A stretch of 42,070 nucleotides of DNA from Mesonia sediminis (GTDB lineage: Bacteria > Bacteroidota > Bacteroidia > Flavobacteriales > Flavobacteriaceae): positions 1 through 42,070 of the forward strand of contig NZ_JBHULZ010000009.1 of NCBI RefSeq assembly GCF_042684705.1, read 5' to 3'. Made by a program: the position numbers and the translations under genes. The notes beneath the pieces are model-generated. The model saw only the letters and a list, made by a program, of their open reading frames with translations. It did no database searches and was not told the origin of the DNA. Positions 6,694 to 15,114 of the stretch are shown in pieces (position 1 is the stretch's first letter; each line of letters begins with the position of its first letter).

Positions 6694-8025
6694 TTAGTCT
6701 TTGAATTGTTTTATCGCATCACTTAAATCATACACCTTTGTTCCTGCTAATTCTTTTTGAAGAATACTGCTACCGGTAGCACTGCGGTAACCGCCGGCAC
6801 AATGAACTACAATGGGTTTATCGGTTGGTATTTCACTGGCTTTTTCTCTCAATTCATTCAATGGATAACTAAGCGCACTTTCAAAATACTTACCTTCTTC
6901 TACCTCGCTCGGATTGCGTATGTCAACAATGGTATATTGATCTAGATTTTCTTTGAATTCCGTAACATCTAATAGCTCGGTATTTTCTAAATTTTCATCT
7001 GAGAGGGTAATAACCTGCTCCAGCAATTTCTCATAACCTATTTTGGCTACGCGTTGCAATAAGCTGTCTTTAAGCTCAGGACGATCAATTACCAGGGTGA
7101 AGGTCTCCTCTGGTTTAATTACAGAACCGAGCCATGTTTCGAATTTAGCGTTTTCAGATACTGCTTGTATGTTTATACTACCTTTTAAATGACCTTTTTT
7201 AAAGCTAGCTTCATCGCGGGTATCTACAATAATACCTTCAGCGGTTACCTTTTCGGTAAAAGGGACTCTTGCAATAGAGGGTTTCAAGTCTTCTGCACCT
7301 GCTTTGTTGGTATCTACATCAAAACCAAAATAATGCGGTATAAAAGGCTGTCCGTCGAGTAGGGTATCCATAAACTCTTCTTTAGATTGCTTTTTAAAAG
7401 CCCAATTACCCATACGTTCATTGCCCAGAGTACTGCTCGCTGCATCGCTCATATTTTTTCCGCAAAGCGAACCTGCACCGTGTGCGGGATAAACTACTGC
7501 ATCGTCTGGTAAATCTGTAAATTTATGTTGAATGGTTTCATACATCATCTCGGCAAGTTGCTCGCGCTTGGCCTTCATATTTCCTGCTTTTTCGCGTAAA
7601 TCTGGCCGACCAACATCACCTATAAATAGGGTATCACCTGTAAATAGCGCAGTTTCATTTGCTTCTGTAGCCACAATAGTTATACTATCGGGGGAGTGCC
7701 CGGGTGTATTTATTGCTTTTAACTTAACACTCCCCAAGCTTATGCTGTCCCCTTCGTCAAAAGCCTGGTGAGGGTAGTCTGCACCTAGTTTTTCACTGTT
7801 GTAAATAGTGGCTCCCGTAGCTTTGTGGATTTCTAAATGAGAGCTCACAAAATCGGCGTGCGGGTGGGTCTCGATTACTGCGACTATTTTTGCATTATTG
7901 GCTTTGGCGAATTCAAAATACTGTTCAGGATTCCTTTCCGGATCTATAACGGCCATCTTGCCATCGCTTACAATAGCATAACTGTAATGCGCTAAAGGTT
8001 TATATTCAAATTGTTTAATATTCAT
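6694..8025 (-). CDS. MBL-fold persulfide dioxygenase-like protein with two rhodanese domains
   Basis: 443-aa cytoplasmic protein. The N-terminal metallo-beta-lactamase domain (1-185) has ETHPHADF (His54, His56, Asp58), TPGHS (His110), TGD (Asp131) and PAHG (His182), the ligand set of ETHE1-type persulfide dioxygenases. The usual second His of HxHxDH is Phe59, consistent with an ETHE1-like single-iron site. Rhodanese domain 1 (about 255-340) has LVIDRPELK where the catalytic Cys loop should be, so it looks inactive. Rhodanese domain 2 (about 350-443) has the loop Cys409-AGGY-Arg414 and looks active. Similar proteins oxidise glutathione or protein persulfide to sulfite, which fits the TauE/SafE exporter nearby. 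Transcribed from its own operator-promoter at 8050-8093. Confidence 0.88.
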   Translation of the reverse strand: MNIKQFEYKPLAHYSYAIVSDGKMAVIDPERNPEQYFEFAKANNAKIVAVIETHPHADFVSSHLEIHKATGATIYNSEKLGADYPHQAFDEGDSISLGSVKLKAINTPGHSPDSITIVATEANETALFTGDTLFIGDVGRPDLREKAGNMKAKREQLAEMMYETIQHKFTDLPDDAVVYPAHGAGSLCGKNMSDAASSTLGNERMGNWAFKKQSKEEFMDTLLDGQPFIPHYFGFDVDTNKAGAEDLKPSIARVPFTEKVTAEGIIVDTRDEASFKKGHLKGSINIQAVSENAKFETWLGSVIKPEETFTLVIDRPELKDSLLQRVAKIGYEKLLEQVITLSDENLENTELLDVTEFKENLDQYTIVDIRNPSEVEEGKYFESALSYPLNELREKASEIPTDKPIVVHCAGGYRSATGSSILQKELAGTKVYDLSDAIKQFKD

Positions 8026-8049
8026 AACTATACTTTTTTCAATTTACTA

Positions 8050-8093
8050 TAAAAATAAGCCCTAAAATTTAGAATGCGAGTGACTTAGGTTAC
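8050..8093 (-). promoter_or_regulatory. Operator-promoter 3 of the sulfur regulon
   Basis: The palindrome GTGAC-TTAG-GTTAC (8080-8093) is followed on the minus strand by TATTTTTA (8057-8050), one mismatch from TAnnTTTG. Centre-to-box distance is again 36.5 nt. It drives the MBL/rhodanese gene, whose ATG is at 8025. Confidence 0.7.
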
Positions 8094-8127
8094 ATTGTGA
8101 AATTTTTAAAATTCCTTTAACACATAA

Positions 8128-8151
8128 AAACCCGTCGGTAAAGACGGGTTT
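8128..8151 (-). terminator. Hairpin terminator after the DsrE-like gene
   Basis: AAACCCGTC / GACGGGTTT, a 9-bp stem with a 6-base loop. T-rich tracts on both sides would let it work in either direction. It separates the TauE-DsrE operon from operator 3. Confidence 0.75.
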
Positions 8152-8228
8152 AAAAAATCTTATTCTCAATAGCATTTAATCTCACTTCATTCTTATTTAA
8201 AAAACGCTTTTATAGCAGCAATTGGTGT

Positions 8229-8687
8229 TTAGGGGATGATTACATTATACCCCTTGGCCTGGATCTGCAAAAGTCTTGAAAAGGCATTTTCAACGGGAAT
8301 AACCGATTGTGGCAAATCTTTTTCGGTTACTTTTAACCTTTTCATTGCTTGTTTACAAACGCTTATGCGCAATTTCGGATGTTGATTAGTATCAATCAAC
8401 CGAGAGAGATCAGTACCTTGTTTTAACTCAGCTACCACACCTCCCCAAATTACGATTTCAAAATTTTCAAATTGAATACTACTATCAATTAATTGATCGA
8501 AAAATTTGAATGCCCCTTTAATATGGCGTTCTTTTTGCAATCCTAAGGCCATATTTGGAGTTTTATTCAAATCATTCACCATTTCTAAATCAATAGCTTT
8601 TTGGTTGCTGCTTTGCGCGGATAAGGTTAAAGAAGACAAGGCGATTAAAGCGATTGAGATGCATTTTGTTAACTGTGCTAGTTTCAT
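8229..8687 (-). CDS. Secreted DsrE/DsrF-like protein
   Basis: 152-aa protein with a signal peptide (about 1-24, cut near LSAQ). The mature part has the DsrE-like layout: IVIWGGVVAEL (78-88), a conserved-looking Cys111 in RISVCKQAM, then PVENAFSRLLQIQAKGYNVI near the C-terminus. DsrE-type proteins bind or relay sulfur on a cysteine. This one would act in the periplasm rather than the cytoplasm. It lies 77 bases downstream of the TauE/SafE exporter gene on the same strand with no terminator between them, so it is probably co-transcribed from the operator-promoter at 9594-9637. A sulfane-sulfur carrier role is inferred. Confidence 0.78.
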   Translation of the reverse strand: MKLAQLTKCISIALIALSSLTLSAQSSNQKAIDLEMVNDLNKTPNMALGLQKERHIKGAFKFFDQLIDSSIQFENFEIVIWGGVVAELKQGTDLSRLIDTNQHPKLRISVCKQAMKRLKVTEKDLPQSVIPVENAFSRLLQIQAKGYNVIIP

Positions 8688-8764
8688 AGTTTAATTGAAT
8701 TTTTGTTTATGATTAATTTTAATGTTTTAGCAATTTTGATCCTTGTAAAAAGAAAGCCTATTAA

Positions 8765-9574
8765 TTAAAAACCCTGTGCGGCTAATTCTTTATAAATGAT
8801 ATAGATCCCCATAAGGAGAACAAACCAGCCAAAAACTTTTTTTAACTTTTTGCCATCAATAAACTTATTAAGCCATATACCGATAAATATCCCTACTATA
8901 GACAAGCCCGAAAAGGTAAGTAGAAATGGCCAATTAATGTCTAAGTTTTGTACATCGCCTAAAAAGCCGGTAAGCGATTTGATGGCGATGATGAGCAAAG
9001 AGGTGGCCACTGCCTTTTTCATGGGTAATTTTGCAAAAAGTACAAGCGCAGGGATAATCAAAAATCCGCCGCCAGCCCCTACAATACCGGTTATGGCGCC
9101 CACTACAATGCCTTCAACAACTATCAGGGGGTAATTATAAGAAACAGGTCCATTGTTATCATTTTCTCCTTTCTTGTTTCTTATCATTGAAAAAGATGCC
9201 AAAAGCATTATTAAGGCAAAAAAGAGCATTATGGCCAAATTCTTGGTAAGCGTGAAATTGTTAATTTCGAGGAGTTTATCGGGTAGGGCAGGAATTAAAA
9301 AAGCTCGGGTAAGATAAACCGCGATAAAGGCAGGTATAGCAAAAATAATGGCGGTTTTGAAATCAACCAGACCTTTAGACATATTCTTTATTGCTCCAAT
9401 AAGCGATGTGATACCAACCACAAAAAGAGAATAAGCCGTAGCAAAAATAGGGTTAAGCGAAAGAGCATAAACTAATATAGGAACGGTTAGAATAGAACCG
9501 CCGCCACCAATTAACCCTAAAACCAGTCCGATAATTAACGCGCCGGCATAACCTAGCATCTCATAAATCTCCAT
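8765..9574 (-). CDS. TauE/SafE family sulfite/organosulfonate exporter
   Basis: 269-aa integral membrane protein with about eight hydrophobic segments. The two inverted halves each carry the glycine-rich family signature: GLVLGLIGGGGSILTVPIL (about 16-34) and AITGIVGAGGGFLIIPALV in the second half. TauE/SafE proteins export sulfite, sulfoacetate or related anions. Removing sulfite made by the persulfide dioxygenase-like protein at 6694-8025 is the natural role in this island. It is the first gene of an operon with the DsrE-like gene, controlled by operator-promoter 4, whose perfect -7 box is about 20 bases upstream of the ATG. Confidence 0.9.
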   Translation of the reverse strand: MEIYEMLGYAGALIIGLVLGLIGGGGSILTVPILVYALSLNPIFATAYSLFVVGITSLIGAIKNMSKGLVDFKTAIIFAIPAFIAVYLTRAFLIPALPDKLLEINNFTLTKNLAIMLFFALIMLLASFSMIRNKKGENDNNGPVSYNYPLIVVEGIVVGAITGIVGAGGGFLIIPALVLFAKLPMKKAVATSLLIIAIKSLTGFLGDVQNLDINWPFLLTFSGLSIVGIFIGIWLNKFIDGKKLKKVFGWFVLLMGIYIIYKELAAQGF

Positions 9575-9593
9575 TTGTTGACCTTTTATTGGA

Positions 9594-9637
9594 CAAATAT
9601 ACTGGTCTAAACTTACAAGTTTTGTAACCCTAGTTAC
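9594..9637 (-). promoter_or_regulatory. Operator-promoter 4 of the sulfur regulon
   Basis: The palindrome GTAAC-CCTA-GTTAC (9624-9637) is followed on the minus strand by the perfect -7 box TATATTTG (9601-9594), centre-to-box distance 36.5 nt. It drives the TauE/SafE-DsrE operon. Confidence 0.75.
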
Positions 9638-9670
9638 AAGACCTTGTTATATCCTTAAATTTTCGCCACT

Positions 9671-9970
9671 CCATAACCCCGCCCGTCCATAACCCCGTAG
9701 GGGTGTCATATCCGTAACGTAGGGGCGGCATATCCATAACTCCATAGGGGTGACATATCCGTAACCCCGTAGGGGTGCCATATCCGTAACGTAGGGGCGG
9801 CATATCCATAACCCCGTAGGGGTGACATATCCGTAACGTAGGGGCGGCATATCCGTAACCCCGTAGGGGTGACATATCCTTAACGTAGGGGTGCCATATC
9901 AATAGCCCCGTAGGGGCGGCATATTAATAAACGTAGGGGTGTCATATCCGTAACCCCATAGGGGTGACAT
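9671..9970. repeat. Tandem array of alternating 25- and 22-bp repeats
   Basis: About 13 units. Long units read CCGTAACCCCGTAGGGGTGACATAT (shown as blocks: CCGTAA, CCCCGTAGGGG, TGACATAT). Short units lack the CCC: CCGTAACG, TAGGGG, CGGCATAT. From 9688 onward they mostly alternate 25/22, giving a 47-bp super-unit. Every long unit contains the small hairpin ACCCC-GTA-GGGGT. The array ends exactly at the stop codon of the neighbouring transposase gene (9970-9972). Open frames through it (tyrosine/proline/glycine-rich) are products of the repeat, not genes. Confidence 0.85.
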
Positions 9971-10428
9971 CAATCATCTGTAAAAATATATTCGCTATTA
10001 AAATCAATTTCATAAGCGTTTAAAGCATCAATATATTCTTCTCTAAAAGATTTCTTCCTATGATGTTTTTCTTGATTTTTAATATAATCTACCACATGAT
10101 TAACACCCGATTGACTCACCGTAAAAGCACCGAAGCCTGTTTGCCATTCAAATTTGCCCTTGATGAGTTGTTTTTGGTTTATCCATTTAGAAGAATTCGC
10201 TTTAATATCTCTAACCAAATCCGACAAGGTACAATTTGGTTTAGTTCCGATTAACAAATGGATATGGTCAGGCATTCCGTTGATAATCATTAATTTTTGG
10301 TTTTTATTGGTTACAATGCCCGTAATATATTTATACAACTCATCTTTCCATTTTTTTGAAATATGGTTTTTTCTACCCTTTACGGCAAAAACAATATGAA
10401 AATATAATTGAGTGTAGGTATTGGCCAT
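9970..10428 (-). CDS. IS200/RAYT-type Y1 (HUH) transposase
   Basis: 152-aa protein of the REP-associated tyrosine transposase/IS200 TnpA group. It shows GMPDHIHLLIG with the HUH pair His55 and His57, and the catalytic Tyr115 in VDYIKNQEKHH. No accessory tnpB is present and no IS200 end hairpins were recognised. Instead the stop codon touches a dense array of short palindrome-containing repeats (9671-9970). This combination fits a domesticated RAYT that processes its own repeat family rather than a mobile insertion sequence. All catalytic residues look intact. It has its own ATG at 10428 and no nearby co-directional gene close enough for an operon. Confidence 0.88.
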   Translation of the reverse strand: MANTYTQLYFHIVFAVKGRKNHISKKWKDELYKYITGIVTNKNQKLMIINGMPDHIHLLIGTKPNCTLSDLVRDIKANSSKWINQKQLIKGKFEWQTGFGAFTVSQSGVNHVVDYIKNQEKHHRKKSFREEYIDALNAYEIDFNSEYIFTDD

Positions 10429-10633
10429 ATTGATCTATCGTTGCTCAGCTATAATTTAAAATTGAATTACTGGCTAATATTAAACGGCCAGGCGAAGGCT
10501 ATGATGATCTTACTCCATAAGGGGCGGGATATTAATTGGGTGATGCATTAGGTCATGGCCATCACCTATAATCTTGCTTTATGTAGAACGCCTTTGAAGT
10601 TCACAAGCCAAAATCAAGCCAAGTGCTTTTTAA

Positions 10634-11224
10634 TTATTGTTCACTAATCGCATTTAAAATTCTGGTTGCGAGTTCATCCTGTCCTTTTTCACTGGTCAAT
10701 ATTTGGCGATCATTTTCATTTGAAAGAAAACCCAGTTCAACCAATGCTATAGGATAGTCTACTTGTTTAAGCAGATAAAAACCAGCTTTTTTTATGGCCA
10801 CTTTTTTATCCTCAAAGCCATAAAGTAACTTCGAGGCCAAGTCTGCAGATTTTGCTCTTTCTTTATTTTCATCGCTAAGATAAATTTCTATTCCTTGCTT
10901 GTTGGTGTTGGTATGTTGGTTGACGTGTAGCGAAATCACCATATCGGGTTGTAATTTATTGATGTGCTTAGCGCGATCTATTAGCGATATAAACTCATCC
11001 GATTCTCGTGTTAGAATGATTTCTACGGCCGAATTACGATTAAGGGCCTTAATTTTGTTGGCCACTTTAAGCGCAATCTCTTTCTCTTGAAAGCCTTCAA
11101 TTGTGCTGCCATTGTCTTGACCGCCGTGCGCCACATCGATTACTACCGTCTTTTTGTCTACACCTGTAAACGCCATACAAAACGTTAATAGGGCAATACC
11201 GATAAATTGCAATAGTTTCCTCAT
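10634..11224 (-). CDS. N-acetylmuramoyl-L-alanine amidase (Amidase_3)
   Basis: 196-aa secreted zinc amidase that cleaves the bond between the MurNAc lactyl group and the stem peptide. Signal peptide about 1-22. The mature domain has the zinc ligands and catalytic Glu in family order: His33 (VAHGG), Glu47 (FQEKEI), His100 (ISLHVN) and Glu163 (VELGFLSN). It lacks AMIN or LysM domains, so it is near the minimal size for the family. It stands alone on the minus strand between the transposase and a long non-coding stretch. The 206-base gap downstream (10429-10633) contains no gene. Confidence 0.92.
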   Translation of the reverse strand: MRKLLQFIGIALLTFCMAFTGVDKKTVVIDVAHGGQDNGSTIEGFQEKEIALKVANKIKALNRNSAVEIILTRESDEFISLIDRAKHINKLQPDMVISLHVNQHTNTNKQGIEIYLSDENKERAKSADLASKLLYGFEDKKVAIKKAGFYLLKQVDYPIALVELGFLSNENDRQILTSEKGQDELATRILNAISEQ

Positions 11225-11881
11225 ACCTTTTTGTTATTTAATTAAGAATTACCGACTTAAGATAGATTCAAAATATTATACTTTTTATTAAGAATCATCT
11301 TTTAAAGATATCATAAAAATTTAATCTTCAGCAATTAAAATCTATTTTTCAAGGTTTTTCACCCTTTTGGTTTTAGGTGTTATGCCCGAGCAAGGCTCTA
11401 TTTTAGTTGATTTTTGTAGCCGCTAAAAACAACCTAAAAGCAGGGCTACTTCGTAACTCCTTCGGTACTTTTTCGTTGATCCCTCGAAATATAAGGATTT
11501 GTCGATGTTTTATCGAAGGAGTATCGAACTAGTATCGAGCTAGCTATGGAGTATCTCTTCGGTTTTTTCGGGTAAGCTAAGGGGTTCTCTTGAGTTTGGT
11601 TCAGGCAGAAAGTTTTAGTATTAGCTGTCATTTTAGGTCTCTAGTAGCTTGTTCTTTCGATTTTTGGTTGGTATAACTAGATCACATTCGGTAAGTTGTT
11701 GAGAAAAAGCGAATTGGTAGAGACTTACTTGTAGGGCTAATAGAGGCAGTGCCAATAGCTTGTCTTACAAGGCTCGCAATTAATAAGGCCTACGGGGAGT
11801 TAGTTGGTTTAAGAGCAGTTAAAAACTAAAAGCGAAGAGGTGAAAAAAGACTAAGCGAGTATTGACGTTTTTCAACTAAAA
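11225..11881. other. 657-base non-coding or decayed stretch
   Basis: No convincing gene. It contains internal near-repeats around 11519-11555 (AGTATCGA-CTAG type) and short inverted pairs such as TAGCC / GGCTA near 11418-11449. A 61-codon open frame (11446-11631, minus) has no recognisable domain. This could be degraded sequence or a structured intergenic element. Confidence 0.4.
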
Positions 11882-12208
11882 ATGTATGTTTGTAGCCGAA
11901 TGATGACGCAACGGGTAAAATATAGTCTTTCTTGGTTCTTCCTACTGGTTTTTGTACTGGTAAAGGTAGCCAGTTTGCATAGTCTTACCCACCATGAACA
12001 TAGCGAAGATTGGCGAGATTGTTCTTGGTGTCATATCGCTCATGCCGATAAGAATCCGGTAGCTGAATTTAGTTCAATAGATTTTGCCCTTCAGGCTCCC
12101 TTTGAAAGTAATTTTCCTACCAACTTTCCCGCATACGAGGCACCGGCTTTAAAACCATTGCCTAGCTGCTTGATTTACAATAAGCCTCCGCCGCAACCTA
12201 CCGCTTAA
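11882..12208 (+). CDS. Small membrane-anchored His/Cys protein at head of metal-receptor operon
   Basis: 108-aa protein. The better start may be Met7 or Met8 (11900-11903), which places the hydrophobic segment (about 13-31) near the N-terminus. Directly after it come potential metal ligands, HSLTHHEHSEDWRDCSWCHIAH (His, Cys and Asp/Glu in a 22-residue window, read here as HSLTHHEHSE plus DWRDCSWCHIAH). The C-terminus is proline-rich and ends NKPPPQPTA. No Pfam family was recognised. It lies 118 bases before the TonB receptor in the same direction. Small His/Cys proteins before such receptors are usual in flavobacterial metal-uptake loci. A periplasmic metal-binding role is inferred. Confidence 0.65.
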   Translation: MYVCSRMMTQRVKYSLSWFFLLVFVLVKVASLHSLTHHEHSEDWRDCSWCHIAHADKNPVAEFSSIDFALQAPFESNFPTNFPAYEAPALKPLPSCLIYNKPPPQPTA

Positions 12209-12326
12209 ATCAAAAACCTAAGGCCTCTTTTATTGTATTGATAAAAGATAGGCGCCTGCACAGCCTAAAATAGCTTTTGCTCATTGTGCTGTTGCCGATG
12301 TTTAACCGGTATTCCCTTATTTAATT

Positions 12327-14711
12327 ATGATACATAGAATCACTAGCATCTTATGCATGCTGGTAGGAGCTGTGGCTACTGCGCAAACTTGCGATTTGCA
12401 GTGGCACGGCCAGATAGTAGACCAGCGTACACAAGAGCCGCTTATACATGCGCATATAGAAATACTCGATAAACCACAAACCAGCTACACCGATTTTGAG
12501 GGTTATTTTACTTTAAAGCAACTATGCGAAGGCAGTTGCCAAGTGCGTATTACGGCGGGTAACGGACAAGAATTCATTCGGGTGGTGGAAATAAATGATG
12601 CGCCTAAACCCGTACTATATGTCGCCCTGCGGCAGCAAGAGCTTGATGAAGTTGTGGTTAAAAGTGAAAACCGCCTAAATAATACGCAGCATACAAAAAA
12701 AGTAAAGGCTAACTATATCGCACAAGAATACAACGGAAGCTTGGCTGGGAGTTTAGAGAAATTACCCGGTGTACAAGCCATGCAAGTAGGTTCGGGTATG
12801 GCCAAACCCATGTTGCGGGGGCTTGGGTTAAACCGGATTGCAGTAAGTGAAAATGGCATTAATCAGGCCGATCAGCAGTGGGGTGCAGATCACGGTTTAG
12901 CTATTGATGCGCTTGCCGTAGATCAGGTGGAAATCATCAAAGGCGTAGCGGCACTCGAATACGGTAGTGATGCCATTGGAGGCGTACTTAAAATAGATCA
13001 CTATAAAGTGCCTAGTGAGTCAGGTATTACGGGAAGTTTTACGGGTATGGCCAAATCGGTTAATCAAGCCTTGGGCGGCTCGCTACAGCTAAATTATAAA
13101 CACAAAGGCTTTTTTGCTAAAGCTACCTATTCGCAAATGGATTATGCCGATTTTGCAGTACCTGCCGATAGCCTAACCTATCTTAATTTTAGACTTCCCA
13201 TAGACCAGAGACGCTTAAAAAATACGGCAGGAGTCGATCGCAACATCCATACGCAGTTGGGCTATAGCGGTAAGCGTTTTGTGAGTAGACTTAACATTAG
13301 TCGAGTGTATCAAAAAGCCGGTTTTTTTCCAGGTGCCCACGGTATTCCATCGGTCGAAAGGGTCAAAGATGGCGGAAACCGAAGAGATATCGACTACCCG
13401 TATCAACGGGTGACCCATTTTAAGCTAAGCAATAATACTACCTATTTTGTTGAAGATCAAAAGACCTTAAAAATAGACCTGAGCTATCAAAACAACCACC
13501 GTCAAGAATTTAGTAGGTTTCATACGCATTACGGCAATCAAGAAGCCCCTGCGGTTAATCCTAATCTCGAATTGGATTTTAGTTTGAAGACTTATGATGC
13601 TAAGCTCAAATGGCAACAGCAGTGGTTGACTAAAAACGAATTAAAACTAGGGGTAGAGGGGCGCTATCAAACCAACGATTCCGGTGGTTATAATTTCTTT
13701 CTTCCCGATTATAATAGCAGCACTTGGGGGGCTTTTTTACTGAATGAATTCCGGATTACCGATAAGAGTTTGCTACAACTGGGTATGCGTTACGATTGGG
13801 GACATACCCAAATTAAATCCTATTTTGATGAATACCTGTATAACTTTTTAACAAACAGCCAATACACCCCAGAAGAAGCGCAAACTTATGCCCAACGCAG
13901 TCCAGATTTTTCTAAAAACTTTGACAGCTTTAATGTAATGCTCGGTTTTGCTACACGCTATCAAGACTGGGAGTTACGCGCTAATTTGGGAACCAATTTT
14001 AGATGGCCCACCGCAATTGAATTGGGTGCCAACGGTATACACCATGGTTCGTTTAGACATGAGCAAGGCAATACACAACTCGATCCCGAAAAGGGCTATG
14101 TAGCCGATGTGCAGATCAGCTTTAAGCGGCCTTCTTGGGAGGTGGCCGTAAATCCTTATGTGTATTATTTTGCTAATTACCTCTTTTTAAATCCGACGAA
14201 AGTCTTCTCTATACTACCTCACGCCGGGCAATTGTATCAATACACCCAATCTGAAGCGATCTTAAGTGGATTCGAGGCTTCTTATACTCATCGTTTTCAT
14301 GAGCAATGGAGCAGCTTATTGGTACTTGAATATATGCATAACCAACAGCGAACCGGTAATGCTGGGCGCGATTACCCTTTACCCTTTACTCCGGCCAACT
14401 CGGTTTACACCGAATTGACCTATAGCTTCTCAAAAGAAAGTAAGTTAGCCGGTATGCAAATAGGTTTAAATGCACGTTTAGCCGCCAAACAAAAGCGAAT
14501 CGCTCAAGCCGAGCTAACGACTCCAGGTTATCAAATACTAGGTTTGTTAATAAGCAAAGACTTTAAAATCGAGCAACTGACGAATAAATTGAGTTTGCGC
14601 GTGAGTAATCTATTTAATCAAAAGTATTATCAACACACCAGTTTTTACCGCCAGATCGATATACCCGAACAGGCGAGAAACATTCAACTTACTTGGTCTA
14701 TAGCCTTTTAA
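12327..14711 (+). CDS. TonB-dependent outer-membrane receptor, probable metal uptake
   Basis: 794-aa receptor. Signal peptide about 1-19. A carboxypeptidase-like regulatory domain (about 24-98: QIVDQRTQEPLIHAHIEIL) is followed by a plug domain (about 115-225: KLPGVQAMQVGSG, MLRGLGLNRIAVSENGI, EIIKGVAALEYGSDAIGG) and a 22-strand barrel to the aromatic C-terminus LTWSIAF. The layout and the QADQQWGADHG plug loop resemble ZnuD-like zinc/haem receptors. His-rich partners on both sides support a divalent metal, probably zinc, as substrate. It is single, without a SusD partner. The stop overlaps the next ATG (TAATG at 14709-14713), so translation is coupled. No Zur-type operator was recognised upstream. 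Confidence 0.82.
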   Translation: MIHRITSILCMLVGAVATAQTCDLQWHGQIVDQRTQEPLIHAHIEILDKPQTSYTDFEGYFTLKQLCEGSCQVRITAGNGQEFIRVVEINDAPKPVLYVALRQQELDEVVVKSENRLNNTQHTKKVKANYIAQEYNGSLAGSLEKLPGVQAMQVGSGMAKPMLRGLGLNRIAVSENGINQADQQWGADHGLAIDALAVDQVEIIKGVAALEYGSDAIGGVLKIDHYKVPSESGITGSFTGMAKSVNQALGGSLQLNYKHKGFFAKATYSQMDYADFAVPADSLTYLNFRLPIDQRRLKNTAGVDRNIHTQLGYSGKRFVSRLNISRVYQKAGFFPGAHGIPSVERVKDGGNRRDIDYPYQRVTHFKLSNNTTYFVEDQKTLKIDLSYQNNHRQEFSRFHTHYGNQEAPAVNPNLELDFSLKTYDAKLKWQQQWLTKNELKLGVEGRYQTNDSGGYNFFLPDYNSSTWGAFLLNEFRITDKSLLQLGMRYDWGHTQIKSYFDEYLYNFLTNSQYTPEEAQTYAQRSPDFSKNFDSFNVMLGFATRYQDWELRANLGTNFRWPTAIELGANGIHHGSFRHEQGNTQLDPEKGYVADVQISFKRPSWEVAVNPYVYYFANYLFLNPTKVFSILPHAGQLYQYTQSEAILSGFEASYTHRFHEQWSSLLVLEYMHNQQRTGNAGRDYPLPFTPANSVYTELTYSFSKESKLAGMQIGLNARLAAKQKRIAQAELTTPGYQILGLLISKDFKIEQLTNKLSLRVSNLFNQKYYQHTSFYRQIDIPEQARNIQLTWSIAF

Positions 14712-15100
14712 TGCGCCATGCAAAAAAACATATCGCCCTTGGTTTAGCGCTTTTAATATTAGGAGCTCAGGCATTAGTACCCCTGCACTTCTTAAGCGTG
14801 AGTCACCGTTCGCCGTATACGGTTGAGGTATTGCGAAGTCAAGCTACAGAGGCTGGACTCGCCACACAGCACTATGTTCACCTTTGTACGCTTTTTGACC
14901 AGTGGCGAGGCTTTTTAGCTTTGAGCTTGGTTCATAGCATTTCAACTTTTATTCCACCGCCACAAGGAAGATTGCTTCGCTTTGTACGAATTAGCCCTTT
15001 ACAAAAAGCCAGCATGCCTTATTATTTACGAGGGCCCCCGTTTGGTAAACACACCAGCAATCAGCTACTAGCTAACCAAGGAGAATTTAATCGTAAATAA
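14711..15100 (+). CDS. Small membrane or exported protein coupled to the TonB receptor
   Basis: About 129 aa, starting at the ATG that overlaps the receptor stop codon (the frame is open 18 bases further upstream, but that start would lie inside the receptor). N-terminal basic residues precede a hydrophobic segment (about 8-24), then a short soluble part with several His and a second weakly hydrophobic region (LALSLVHSISTFI), then PYYLRGPPFGKHTS. No family was recognised. Its place between the receptor and the His-rich lipoprotein suggests an accessory role in the same uptake system. A function cannot be assigned. Confidence 0.6.
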   Translation: MRHAKKHIALGLALLILGAQALVPLHFLSVSHRSPYTVEVLRSQATEAGLATQHYVHLCTLFDQWRGFLALSLVHSISTFIPPPQGRLLRFVRISPLQKASMPYYLRGPPFGKHTSNQLLANQGEFNRK

Positions 15101-15114
15101 AAAAATAGAAAACC

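Noticed and set aside
9630..9902. Open frames giving Tyr/Pro/Gly-rich peptides
   Set aside because: They are translations of the 25/22-bp tandem repeats in two frames; periodicity comes from the DNA repeat.
9671..9970. Possible CRISPR array
   Set aside because: Units are contiguous with no unique spacers and there are no cas genes.
9970..10428. Complete IS200 insertion sequence
   Set aside because: No IS200-type end hairpins or tnpB recognised; the adjacent repeat array fits a RAYT better.
11446..11631. 61-codon minus-strand open frame in the long spacer
   Set aside because: No signal, domain or promoter; lies in sequence with internal near-repeats that looks non-coding.
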